From Lichina pygmaea (taxonomy: Eukaryota; Ascomycota; Lichinomycetes; Lichinales; Lichinaceae), in contig OY730174.1 of assembly GCA_963422465.1 (NCBI GenBank), positions 2,692,914 through 2,756,913 of the forward strand: 64,000 nt of DNA, in the 5' to 3' direction. Below are positions 1-10,500 of this stretch, piece after piece. The notes under the pieces are model-generated. The model made no database searches. It had not been told where the DNA came from and saw only the letters and a program-made list of their open reading frames with translations. Position numbers and translations under genes: made by a program. The number at the start of each line of letters is the position of its first letter. Positions within the stretch are counted from its first letter, which is position 1.

Positions 1-294
1 TGCGGGCAGCTCTGCCGCCACTGCCTTCGGCTGCTCTTGCCGCAACGCCTGCTGTCGGGGCATCAGCGGTGGAGCCTGGACGGTCTGATGTGGTCCTTGT
101 GCGTCATGCTGGGGGTTTGTATGGGTGTAGGCGAATGCCGCCATGTCCCAGCCCATCGCATGAGAATCAGCGACGGATTGACCGGCCGAAGACGCCCATG
201 CACCAACGTGGCGCAGATCATGGCTCTGGCTTGCGGTATGAGGCACCGAGCCTTCCGCATCCTTGCCAGCCTCGTGTGTATACTGTCTCAGCAT
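1..294 (-). CDS. N-terminal part of a hypothetical protein, cut by the window edge
   Basis: A minus-strand frame opens with ATG at 294 and stays open for 98 codons to the left edge of the window. The visible part is rich in Gln, His, Ala and Pro towards its end, like the low-complexity arms of fungal regulators. No domain is recognised and no function is claimed. Its upstream region is where the 34-kb retroelement nest begins, about 640 bp from the ATG, so its promoter may have been altered. It could still be a chance open frame; the length and lack of stops are modest support. Confidence 0.4.
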   Translation of the reverse strand, partial: MLRQYTHEAGKDAEGSVPHTASQSHDLRHVGAWASSAGQSVADSHAMGWDMAAFAYTHTNPQHDAQGPHQTVQAPPLMPRQQALRQEQPKAVAAELPA

Positions 295-929
295 GTTAGA
301 CAGTGGCAGAAAGGCTGACAGGTGCACAATGAGACGACCCCGAAAAGAACAGGGCATCGAATCCACGCTCGCTCGACGTCACTTACTCGCGCCATCCGAC
401 CAGGATTACTCCTGACGTTTCTCTCCTTCTGGCTCTTTGCGCCTTTGCCTGTTACGTCGTTTGTGGTCATGATCGAAGATTGTGGAGCAACGAGTGGAGT
501 AGTATGGAACCTGGTGTCCCAGTCATCCCGAAATCCGCTTGCGAGCAAAACTGCTGGCCCCGGGGATCACACCCGGATGCCCCGACATAATGGCTTTTGG
601 TCAAGGTGCCACGGCATGGGTCGACTTGCAGTCGGGCTTTCTCGAGTCTTTCTCCGGCCAGGTACACCATAGAACCTGGTAGAGCTGCTGCTGCTTGACA
701 CGATGGATGACTTAACAGGATTGCGACCGGGGGAGTTGGAGCTGTTTCCCGGACCCGGGGTTCGAAAGCATTCTCCCCGACGTGTCGCGTCCGCAGGCGA
801 CTTCACGCAACCCATATCGTACTTAGTAACCAGACCATCAATTTTGTCCGGAGTAACAGGCCACAGGAGCTTGTAGTGTAGGCTGTGTGCTAGATGATTG
901 AGCTGCTTCCATATTGTTGAAGTTGGGCG
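295..929. other. Host DNA without a recognised gene
   Basis: Only short unsupported frames occur on both strands. At 915-944 a 15-bp stretch identical to the start of the Copia LTR is present twice in tandem, so the exact left end of that LTR is ambiguous by 15 bp. Confidence 0.5.
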
Positions 930-1120
930 TGTTGAAGTTGGGCGATCTGCAACGTCATACCACGTGACTTACAGAAGGGCGCTAACCCTAGATTGGGAAG
1001 AAGGGTTTTCTCATTTTTCAATTGTAGACGAATGTCTTAGTACATCCTATTGAATACAAGATCCTATTGTCTTCTAAGTGCCTCGTCATTCTAAAGTGTC
1101 ACCGACACCCGATTATCCCA
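930..1120 (+). repeat. 5' LTR of the Copia element
   Basis: Starts TGTTGAAG and ends TATCCCA, matching 35010-35201. The tRNA-iMet-type primer binding site follows three bases later at 1124-1138. Confidence 0.85.
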
Positions 1121-1594
1121 ACAGGTTATGAGCCCGGGAAGTCCGCTGACGAGGTTGAATCAACTGTGAAGAAGTCGAAGAAGAAGAGCCTAGAGGAAAA
1201 GGCTGCAAAGAAGGGCCTAGAGGAAAAGGCTGCAAGGAAGGGCTAGCCACGACGTTAGCAGAAGGCAAGCCAATAGGATGGAAGACAAGAAGGAACGGGG
1301 CAGGAAGGTCCTGCTCCGGGGCCCAGAGAACTATGAAGACTGGGCACAAGTTATCAGGATGCGGCTATTGGCCGCAAGAGTCTGGCACACCGTCCTTGTA
1401 GAGCCAGAAGAGTCAGAGATGAAGCCTGCCCAAACATCAGCAACAGGATCCAAAGGTCAACAGGTCGAGGCCACAAAGGAGTGGCAGGATAGCGAGGCAG
1501 AAGAAGGAAAGGCAGCAAACATCATACTGTCGTCAATCAGTGAAGAGCAGCAAAAGCACGTCCGACAGATCAAGCACCCCTACCACATCTGGAA

Positions 1595-1746
1595 TGTCAA
1601 GGGCTAGACGTCGATGACGATCAATAGATTCCTATCGTACAAGAAGGTAAAGCTACAGAAGAGAAATGCAACACAGGAAGGTAAAAACCGACACGAAGTC
1701 AGCTGACTCGTCGCGTGGTCACGTGCTCGTGGTCTGCCCCGTGACA
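1595..1746 (-). repeat. Solo LTR of the Gag-chromodomain family
   Basis: This 152-bp stretch is the reverse complement of the LTRs at 2882-3051 and 4846-5015, with TGTCA...TGACA ends. It is flanked by the duplication TGGAA at 1590-1594 and 1747-1751. It lies inside Copia gag, and no internal sequence remains. Confidence 0.9.
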
Positions 1747-2561
1747 TGGAAGACCCTGAAAGGGATCCACGAACAGCCGAACAACAAGAAGCTGCACAAC
1801 ATGATGGTACAGCTGTTTTCAAAGGATCTTGGCCAAACAATCAAAGAGAGAGGGTCAAGGATTCGTGTGCTCAATGCTGAAATAGAGAGCTACGACTCAA
1901 TGCTGAAACTGCCGGAAAAGACATTAGTGATCCTGCTCCTAGAGTTGTTGATGCCAGAATACAACACCATGAAGAAGATCCTCATAACAACAGATCAGAT
2001 CGACAAACTGGACAAGGTCCTGCAGAAGTTAGCAGGAGAAGAGGCACAGATTGTCAAGGGAGAAGTGGAGCAGGCACTGGCTGTCTGTAAAGATGACAAG
2101 GGCAAAGGACAGAGCAAGGGCTGACAAGACAGAAAGGACATGAAGTGCTTCCAGTGTGACTGGACAGGGCACAGGAAGTCTGAATGTTTTGCGACACAGT
2201 CAGCAGACAGAACCCTATTGGAGGACAAACCCCCAGTGAAACCCAGGAAGAGAGGGAAGAAGGCAAGAGCAGCGTACCAGGAGGATGATGAAAGGGAAGA
2301 GACCTACCTCACTTGCCTTGTACTGGAGCTGGCGATCAGGGAACCACAGACAAGCGATTGGATTGTTGACAGCAGTGCGACCTGACACATGAGCTGGGAT
2401 CTCAGATTATTTGTTGAGTGGAAGCCCCTAGGTGGCCACCTGTCAGTAGCCAACAGAGACAGGCTTGCGATCAAAGGTGTAGGAACTGTACAGACCTGGT
2501 TCAACCAGCAGAGCAGTGTTGCAACTGTCACAGGAGTGCTGTACATACCTGGATTGACTGC

Positions 2562-2848
2562 TGTGAACCGGCGGCCGGCCGGGGAATGAGTGTCTTCGTT
2601 CATCTCTCTCTAACTAAGAATCTAGGAGCGACGACCAAGGAGAAAACTCTGCACACCGTCACGTGCAGACAAACAATTTAGCCGTCACTCAGGGGGAGGC
2701 TGATCTCTGAACCCCTGCAAATCCTCGGGCTATCGACTCCCTGTCGAGTCCCTGGTTGACACCAATATACAGTGAGAATTCTCTTCTCTCACGTGAACTT
2801 GGCTCTAGCAGCGAGCGAGGACTGGTCTTCTCACTCCTCCGGCTGACA
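2562..2848 (-). repeat. Solo LTR-like repeat (family E) in the Copia protease region
   Basis: The 287-bp segment begins TGTGAACC and ends GGCTGACA. It is flanked by ACTGC at 2557-2561 and 2849-2853. About 200 bp of it match, in the opposite orientation, the host repeat at 39073-39283. No coding part is present. The family is unknown; terminal dinucleotides and the 5-bp duplication favour an LTR. Confidence 0.7.
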
Positions 2849-3070
2849 ACTGCCAACTTGATGTCAGTTTTAGATCTGGACTGTCACAGGGCAGACCACG
2901 AGACCCCCTGAGCCACGTGACCACGCGACAAGTCAGCTGACTTCGTGTCGCCTTTCATATTTTACCCGCCTGTGTTGCACTTTCTTTCTGTAGCTTTACC
3001 TTCTTGTACAATAGGAATCTATTGATCGTCATCGACGTCTAGCCCTTGACATTAGGTAAAGCTCTCCCTC

Positions 3071-3290
3071 GGCTGGACAGCCTACTAACGGAACGGAACG
3101 GACGGACGCGCTTAGCTGGATAGCTACCGCGCACACTCGAGTCAAGGACCCGAGCGCTTGGCTGGATAGCCCCCATCAGCAGAACAGAACGGAACGGACG
3201 GACGCACTCAGCTGGATAGCTGCTGTGTACACGGGCTCGAGTCAAGGACCCGAGCGCTTAGTTGGCTGGATAGCCCTCACGATCGGAACA
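3071..3290 (+). repeat. Tandem repeat in the leader of the Gag-chromodomain element
   Basis: A unit of roughly 95 bp, with the landmarks GGAACGGACGGACG, AGCTGGATAGCT and CTCGAGTCAAGGACCCGAG, occurs a little more than twice between the 5' LTR and the Gag start. The last landmark is partly self-complementary and could fold. Position suggests a structured leader, but function is unknown. Confidence 0.6.
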
Positions 3291-3304
3291 GAACGACAGA
3301 CAGA

Positions 3305-4798
3305 ATGGACGGACAGGCGGTTATGGAGGGTGCCAATGCAGAACGCATGACAGCGCTGCAAGACGAGCTGCAGCGTGTTGTGGAGGAGCTAGAACTTACC
3401 CAGCAGGACCGGGACAAGAAGGTGGCCTTGGGCAGGGATGTGGAGGCACGGCTCCAATCCTCGCAGGTGGAGCTAGGCTTTATTAGCAAGCAACTTGCTG
3501 CACTCCAGCAGCAGTACCAAGAGGCGATGGGGCAGGCAGGATACTACAAGGCAGAACGTGACGCCTTTAAACTGGAAAGAGACGCTCTCCGGAACCAGCT
3601 GCTCTCACCTGGCTCCTTGACGCCTGCAGCTCCGGCCCCCACCACTCCCTTGCAGGAGCCAGCCCAGCCGGCCACCACCACCCAACGAACAAGCTCCCCC
3701 AAGCTGGCGAAGCTCCCGAATCCTCCTGTTTTCACAGGAGATCAACGAACAGATGAGATCTCCTTGGACGTTTGGAAGATTAAAATGTCTGACAAGATTG
3801 GGCAGGAGGAGACCCGGTACCCAGACGCATTAGCCCAACTCCGCTATGTTTTCTCGCGGGTTGGAGGAGCTGCGCAGGCCCAATTGGAGCCGTACGCGGA
3901 GGAGAGCTACGCCAGAGCTCTGAGACTCGCCAATGAACACCCTGGCGACTTGGCGTTCAGATCCATGTTCAGGATCCTGGACAACGCCTTCGGAGATCCG
4001 GACTGAGTGAACACAGCTCGAACAAAACTCGCAAGGCTCAGCCAGGGCAAGAAGACTTTCGCGGAGCACTACGCGGAGTTCATGCGGTATGCGCCCAAAA
4101 CGGGGTACGATGAGAACTCTCTGCTGCACATGCTGCGGCTGCAGCTCTCGCAAGAGCTAGGGACAGCTCTCTTGTACAAGGTTACCGAGCCGACAACGAT
4201 GGACGAACTGGTGCGCCTGTGCCAGTCACTGGATAATCGTCAACGAGCGGAACAACATCGCCAACAGTCACGCACGGCCCCACTGCAACAAATAGGGGAT
4301 GCAGCTGGATCAACTCCTTGCCCGGCTAGCCCTCCGGTCACCTCGACCGCCACAGGAACCCTCCCAGGCCCCATGGACACGTCGGCAGGGAAGCTCCGAG
4401 CCAAATGGGTGACTCCCGAGGTGCTTGCAGAACGAAGAGCTAAAGGGTTATGCGTACGATGCGGATCCAGGCAGCACTTCGTCAGCCAGTGCATGCTGCT
4501 TCCTGCTCGCCGCCCACAAGCTGCCCCAGCAGGAGCTCAGGTGCTTGGAGTCCCCGAAGACGCTGAGGTGGAAGTCACGGAGTCGGAGACAAAAAACGGG
4601 GCGGACGACGAATGGCAGGTAGAAGAGATCACGGACTCGAAATGGGAAAGACGCGGTCGTGGCCAGCCCCGGAGGAAATATTTAGTGAAGTGGCGCGGCT
4701 ACCACAGGCGAACTTGGGAGCCAGAGGAATTCATGGAGCAGACGGCCGCGATGGACCGCTTTATTGCGGCCTACCCGGAGAAGCCACACCCAGGCTGA
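3305..4798 (+). pseudogene. Gag and chromodomain coding region of the small element
   Basis: The region opens at ATG 3305. The first part is heptad-like and rich in Glu, Gln and Leu (coiled coil), followed by a Pro/Thr-rich linker and a retrotransposon Gag core (about 3.7-4.25 kb). A CCHC knuckle (CVRCGSRQHFVSQC) lies near 4.45 kb. At about 4.61-4.79 kb is a chromodomain with the typical YLVKWRGY and TWEPEEF blocks. In chromoviruses this domain normally ends integrase and steers insertion to histone-marked chromatin; here it follows Gag directly. Confidence 0.8.
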
Positions 4799-5172
4799 TG
4801 CACGCAAGCCTCGCAGGAGCTCAGCGATGAAGAAGGGGGGGGTGCTGTCACAGGGCAGACCACGAGACCCCCTGAGCCACGTGACCACGCGACAAGTCAG
4901 CTGACTTCGTGTCGCCTTTCATATTTTACCTGCCTGTGTTGCACTTTCTTTCTGTAGCTTTACCTTCTTGTACAATAGGAATCTATTGATTGTCATCGAC
5001 GTCTAGCCCTTGACATGGACAAGAAGGGGTTTGAGACAACAACAAAGAATAGGGAGATGGCTATAATGAAGAATAGCAGAAGAAGGGTAACAGCCAGAAG
5101 AGAAAAGAGCATGTACCACTTGAAGACAAATAGCGAGGTAGTCCTCACAACAGGACAGGAGAGCCTGACCAG

Positions 5173-6100
5173 TGTCACAGTTCTGGCCCAGTTGCATATC
5201 TGGCACAAGTCACGCACCTTGCCGGGAAGTCCCATCTGCACTGTTGCCTGCTTGCTCCGCCGTTGCCTGATCCCCTGCCTATAAGAACTTCTCCTGCTCC
5301 CCCAGCTTCTTCTCTTCTTCTTTTCTCTTTTTCTTTTCTTTCCTTGTCTTTCGTCTTGTGCATTAATCCAAGTCTCAAGTCTCAAGCCAAGTCAGGTCAA
5401 GGTCACTGAATCAGTTAGGCTCGAGTTCTGCTCTGCCATTGCCTTGTCACACTACGAAAGACCTACCCGACCATAACACACTTCACCAAGCTACGTTCAT
5501 GTCCTTATCATGTCTCAACAACCAGACCAAGCTATACCAGTTGCTAGAAATGACAAGTTCCTTCGCAACATGTTTGCAGAGTTCATGCGAATTCAAGCTA
5601 CCAACACCACTCCCAAGTCCAAGTCTGAACGCACTGCTGACCCAGAGATCTTCAGTGGCGATGGCGGAAATATGGAAATCACGCATGAGAAGCTTGAGAG
5701 CTTTATCATGTCACTGTCACTCAAGATGACGCTCAACACTGACCGGTACCCCACAGAAACATCGTGGATTGTGTACGTCTTTTCACGCACGACTGGCACT
5801 GCGCAGTCCTACATCTCAGCTAAGATCACAGCTGGCCAGTACATTGACTAGCACAACATTGTCCAAGATCTCCGGAACACCTTCTCTGACCCAGACCCAG
5901 AGTTCCTAGCTCAGAGGAAGCTCATCACCTTGCGTCAGGCCAACTGTTTCTTTGCCAAGTTCTTCACAGAGTTCAATCAGTATGCTCTACGCACAGGCTT
6001 CAACAACAAGGCCTTGAAGTGCCATCTTTGATGCGCTGTCTCTGAAGAGCTTGCCAAGCAGCTTGTCAGCATCAACCTCAAGGACATCAGCTATCAGAAG
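5173..6100 (+). mobile_element. 5' fragment of Gypsy family A (LTR plus start of gag)
   Basis: A 279-bp LTR (5173-5451, starts TGTCACAG, ends TTGTCACA) is followed by the beginning of a Gag region matching that of the minus-strand family A copy (near 20.4 kb). At 6100 the fragment meets the LTR of that oppositely oriented copy. The remainder of this element is not found on the far side. Broken fossil. Confidence 0.75.
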
Positions 6101-6924
6101 TGTGACAAGGCAATGGCAGAGCAGAACTCGAGCCTGACTGATTCAGTAACCTTGACCTGACTTGGCTTGAGACTTGAGACTTGGATTGATGTACAAGACA
6201 AAAGACAAGGAAGGAAAAGAGAAAAGAAGAAGAGAAGAAGCTGGGGGAGTAGGAGAAGTTCTTATAGGCAGGGGATACGGCGGAGCAAGCAGGCAACAGT
6301 GCAGATAGGACTTCCCGGCAAGGTGCGTGACTTGTGCCAGATATGCAACTGGGCCAGAACTGTGATATTACCCCCCTCCTTCACATGGCGAACTCCTGTG
6401 AGCCTCAGGCCGCTTGTGGGCGTAGTTCCGTGGCCGTGGTTTCCTTGGGTATTTCTTATGGAAGTTGTAGATGGCGTTTTTGGCGTTGTCAAGATGCTCA
6501 ATAGACTCTTCAGTGGCATCTTCAATTGGCCATCCAGACTATTTGACCAGGTACTTGAACTTCTGTCGAGATGTTGCTGGCTTGGAGTCAAGGATTTCTT
6601 CAACCTGGAACTTTTCATCTGTGTCTTGACCAATGACAGGGCCAGGGTGTTTATTTGATTGGCCAGGGATAGGATTAGCAGGTGTCAGACGTAGAAGGGA
6701 AACATGAAAGACAGGGTGGATCTTGAGAGTGTGTGGAAGCTCCAGATAGCAGGCACAGCTTCCGATTATCTTCAACATCTTGAATAGTCCAATCCACTTG
6801 TTGTCAAGCTTTTTGCATGAGTGGTGTGTCCTGATGTTCTTGGTATTCAGCCAAACAAGATCTCCAGTTTGATAGGACAGTGACAGGACTTGATGCAAAT
6901 TGGCAGTGTAAGCTTGAGCTTCCT

Positions 6925-7510
6925 TGTTACGATCCCTGGGATGGGAGCCACTCATTTATAAGCAATCAGGCCGCGGGCCAGACAAGAAAGTGACCAAACT
7001 GACAAAGGGTCACGTGACTGTCAAGACAAACACGGATGGCTTGACGCAGCATGCATGAAGCATCAAGATAATCTCACCAGTCTTGATGCAGGGTGCAGGA
7101 AGTATTGAGACAATCTCACCTGTCTTGACACAGCGTGCATTGAGCATCAAGACAATCTCACCTGTCTTGACGCAGGATGCATAACATGGTGGGACTGTTA
7201 AGACAATCTCACCTGTCTTGACGTTGAGACTGTCAAGACAATCTTGATCATCTTGACAGGCCAGCACTATATAGTCTGGCGATAGTTCCCTTATGGAACA
7301 ATCGTCTTCAACTCATGTTGTGATCCAGACAACTAGATCTACTTCAATACAATCCTTTGTACAAAGCCATTGATCAGGTGTCACCACCACCATGTTCCAC
7401 CAAACCCCTTCGCACTCCTTGACACTCCTCTCCTGCGAGAACCAACCTGCCTTCCGCATCTTGCCCTTAATCCTATACTTGGTTAGGATGGCACAGTACA
7501 GACCGCAACA
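6925..7510 (+). repeat. 5' LTR of Gypsy B with an internal minisatellite
   Basis: The 586-bp LTR starts TGTTACGATC and ends CCGCAACA. At about 7035-7260 a unit of roughly 45 bp containing AAGACAATCTCACCTGTCTT is repeated four to five times. A TATATAG box-like stretch lies near 7270. Confidence 0.85.
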
Positions 7511-10500
7511 CTTTGAAGACCCTCAAGGATAAGTACCTCAGGAGCAACCAACCCCAACTTCCCAGATGGAAAGATTAGTGTCGCCAAGCCAGACCTGTTT
7601 TACAGCAAAAGGAACAAGGTCAATAACTGGCTCATGCAACTTCAAGTCTACTTTTAATTCCAACCAGAGATAAGGCTACCTAAAGAAAAGTGGCCACTTT
7701 TTGCAACCACTTACATGAGAGGCAACACCCACTGATAGATTAAGTCTTACATCAACAAACACCTCTCAGGAAACAGAGATCACGACAGCACATCAGAATG
7801 GATGATAAAATAGACACAATTCAAGGACAAGATCAAAAGGTTTCTTGGACTATCTAACAAAGACAAAGTGGCTATACGAATGATCCAGTACATTAAGCAA
7901 TAACGCTCAGCCGCAGAGTACACCACACAGTTCAAACAATACTCAGTACTGACCGACTGGGATAACAACACCCTAATAGTCATGTACCAACATGGACTCA
8001 AGGAAAACATCAAGGACAAGATCACCTTCAACAGACAAGCAGTCGACACACTGGACAAGCTCATCGCACAAGCAATCAACATCAACAACAAGTTATTCAA
8101 GCGAGCGATGGAGAAGTGCCACGACAGAGGATACAGCCACTCCACATAGCATGTGAGCAACCACTACAAGCTGCCTAACAAGGCACTGCCACATGACCTA
8201 TATAGCTATGCACCTATGGAGCTGGATGCAGTCCACCACAGAGGAAGGTTCACAAAAGGAAGGAACAACAAAAAAAGGAAAGCACTGAAGTGCTATACCT
8301 ATAGCAAGCTAGGCTATATAGTAAAAGGCTGTCATTCAAAGAACAAGGTACACTGACAGTAACTTAATACACTTGACAGAGACTGGAATGTCATCAAGCC
8401 AGAGGACCCACCAGAAGAGGCCCAGCTATCTCTCAAACAATAGGATGATTACGATCAAACACTTGAAGCAGTCCACCAACTGGCAACATCAGGAGGCAAG
8501 GACCTACCAGAACAGACAGGTCAGGACAAAGGACAGGAGCCCTTAACCACCTCTGATGGGGACTGAGACAAACCCACGTCTATCAAAGAAGAAATACCAC
8601 AAGGAAGCTATGCTTACAGCATGGACCCACAAAACTTACAGCACAGCGAACTACAGTGGAGGTTCTGCACGAAACACTACTGCACCTACCACAAACAACT
8701 ACGAAGGTACAGAGGACATTCACCCTACCACGCCACCTGCCACAAGTATTGGGTTAATTGCAAGAAGGATGTGTGTGAGATCCACCTTTGGGATAAACAC
8801 AAACACACCACATTCCCCGGGCACACACATGATTGGCACGAACACCTCATGTTCCTACAGCAAGGCAACAACAACAACTGCTACGTCAACAATTGGCAGT
8901 ACTGCCTTAAACCCAGATGTGACAAGTATCAGCAAGACAAATTCATGAACAGATTCCTCAGGACTGATGGGAATAGCTGGACCTATTGCCCAGTCAGTGG
9001 AAAAACACTTCAATCAGGAAAAGACTGAACTCCCTTGTCAAGGGGTGACATCGGGAGCTCAACCACATAACCTCTAGCAACACAAAGCACCTGCGATTGC
9101 CTGTGTCACTACACGCCAACACGCCAGTACAGACATACACGCTTGTTGATTCTGGAGCCAGCGGAAACTATATTTCAAGACAACTTTACAACACCCTCGG
9201 CACTGGAAAGAAATGCAAGCAGCAGCCCTACCAGCTTGCGATAGCAAATAGACAGACAGAGCTAGTCTGCCATGAGACGCAGCCAATGGAAATAGTTACC
9301 AGACACCATGCTGAAAGGTGTTGCGGTCCGTACCGTACCGTCCTATCCGAGTATAGGATTAGGGCAAGAGGCGGAAGGCGGGTTGGTTCTCGCAGGAGAG
9401 GAGTGTCAAGGAGTGCGAAGGGGTTTGGTGGAACGTGGTGGTGGTGACACCTGATCAACAGCTTCGTACAAAAGGATTGTATTGAAGTAGATCTAGTTGT
9501 CTGGATCACAACATGAGTTGAAGATGATTGTTCCATAGGGGAACTATCGCCGGACTATATAGTGCCCAGTTTGTGAGCAGAGTGAGCTCTGCTCACTTTG
9601 CTCACTTTGCTCACTTGTTCGTGCATATGCATGCTGCGGCGAGCACCCCCTGGTTTGTCTCACCGGTCACGTGACCGGTTCCTGTGTCACGCTGTCTGGT
9701 ACTTCCGTCCAGTATCCTGTCTGCTGCTTTCTGTGAGTATATAAAGACTGTGTTCCTCCTGGGTCGTAACAAAAGGATCCACCTTGATATCATCAAGTTG
9801 GCCACTCAGGATATCTATTTGGGGATGCCTTGGCTAAAGAAGCACAACCCAGTTGTTAACTGGAGGATAGGAGTACTTATGTTTAGGAACTGCACTAACA
9901 ACACAGCTCGGACCTGTTACCAGCCGCAGAAGGTGTGGACAGATGAGGGAAGAAGTCCTCAGTGGAATCTCACTGACAGAAAGGACAACTCTCAAGAGAA
10001 GAGGTCTGCCTTGACAGGCACACCCCAGAACCAGGTGGCCAAACAGTCAGAGATAAAGAGAGAGGAAGTTGTTAACTCTCTGGAGATCTCTGAAAAGTAC
10101 TGACCTGGGTATGATAACCTCTTTCAGGAAGAGACAACAACAGCAGTGTTGTCTAAGCACTAACCTTGGGATTATAAGATCAAGTTGTAACCAGGGACAG
10201 AGCCAGGATTTAGACCAATTTACCAGTTGTCAGAGAAAGAGCTCCAAGTACTTCACGAGTACCTGGAGGAAAACCTGAAAAAAGGTTTCATTCGAGAATC
10301 TCAATTGCCAGCAGGATACCTGATACTATTTGCACCAAAGAAAGACAGAAGTCTTTGACTTTGTGTGGATTACAGGAAACTCAACAACATTACCATCAAA
10401 AACTGATATCTGTTGCCAAATGTGAACAAATTGCGAGACAGGATCAGCCAAGCTACAATCTTCACCAAGCTGGACTTGAAAGAAGTATACAACCTGATAC

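Larger units (their letters stand above)
2882..5015 (+). mobile_element. Small non-autonomous Ty3/Gypsy-type element: Gag plus chromodomain, no pol
   Basis: Two 170-bp LTRs (2882-3051 and 4846-5015) differ at only two C/T positions, so the insertion is young. A perfect TGGAC duplication flanks the element (2877-2881 and 5016-5020). The 1.8-kb interior has a leader with tandem repeats, a Gag region with a predicted coiled coil and a CCHC knuckle, then directly a chromodomain, and a G-rich tract before the 3' LTR. No protease, reverse transcriptase, RNase H or integrase core fits between them. It looks nearly whole, with about one break. It would depend on another element's enzymes. Confidence 0.85.
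1270..5172 (+). pseudogene. Copia gag-protease remnant, split by three insertions
   Basis: The host-element sequence between the 5' LTR and the next large insertion encodes Copia-type Gag (about 1.28-2.1 kb), a CCHC knuckle near 2.14 kb and the aspartic protease motif near 2.36 kb, followed by the stretch leading to integrase. Between them sit a solo LTR (1595-1746), a second solo LTR (2562-2848) and the small Gag-chromodomain element (2882-5015). Each is flanked by a perfect 5-bp target duplication, so the Copia sequence resumes cleanly after each. The coding region is broken. Confidence 0.75.

Noticed and set aside
910-930. A 5-bp target duplication for the Copia element
   Set aside because: Neither GGCGT/CATAT on the left nor CTCAA on the right match directly; a CATAT a few bases further right is likely chance.
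7035-7260. Regular repeats as a CRISPR array
   Set aside because: They are imperfect tandem repeats inside an LTR, repeated in the second LTR, in a eukaryotic genome with no cas genes.
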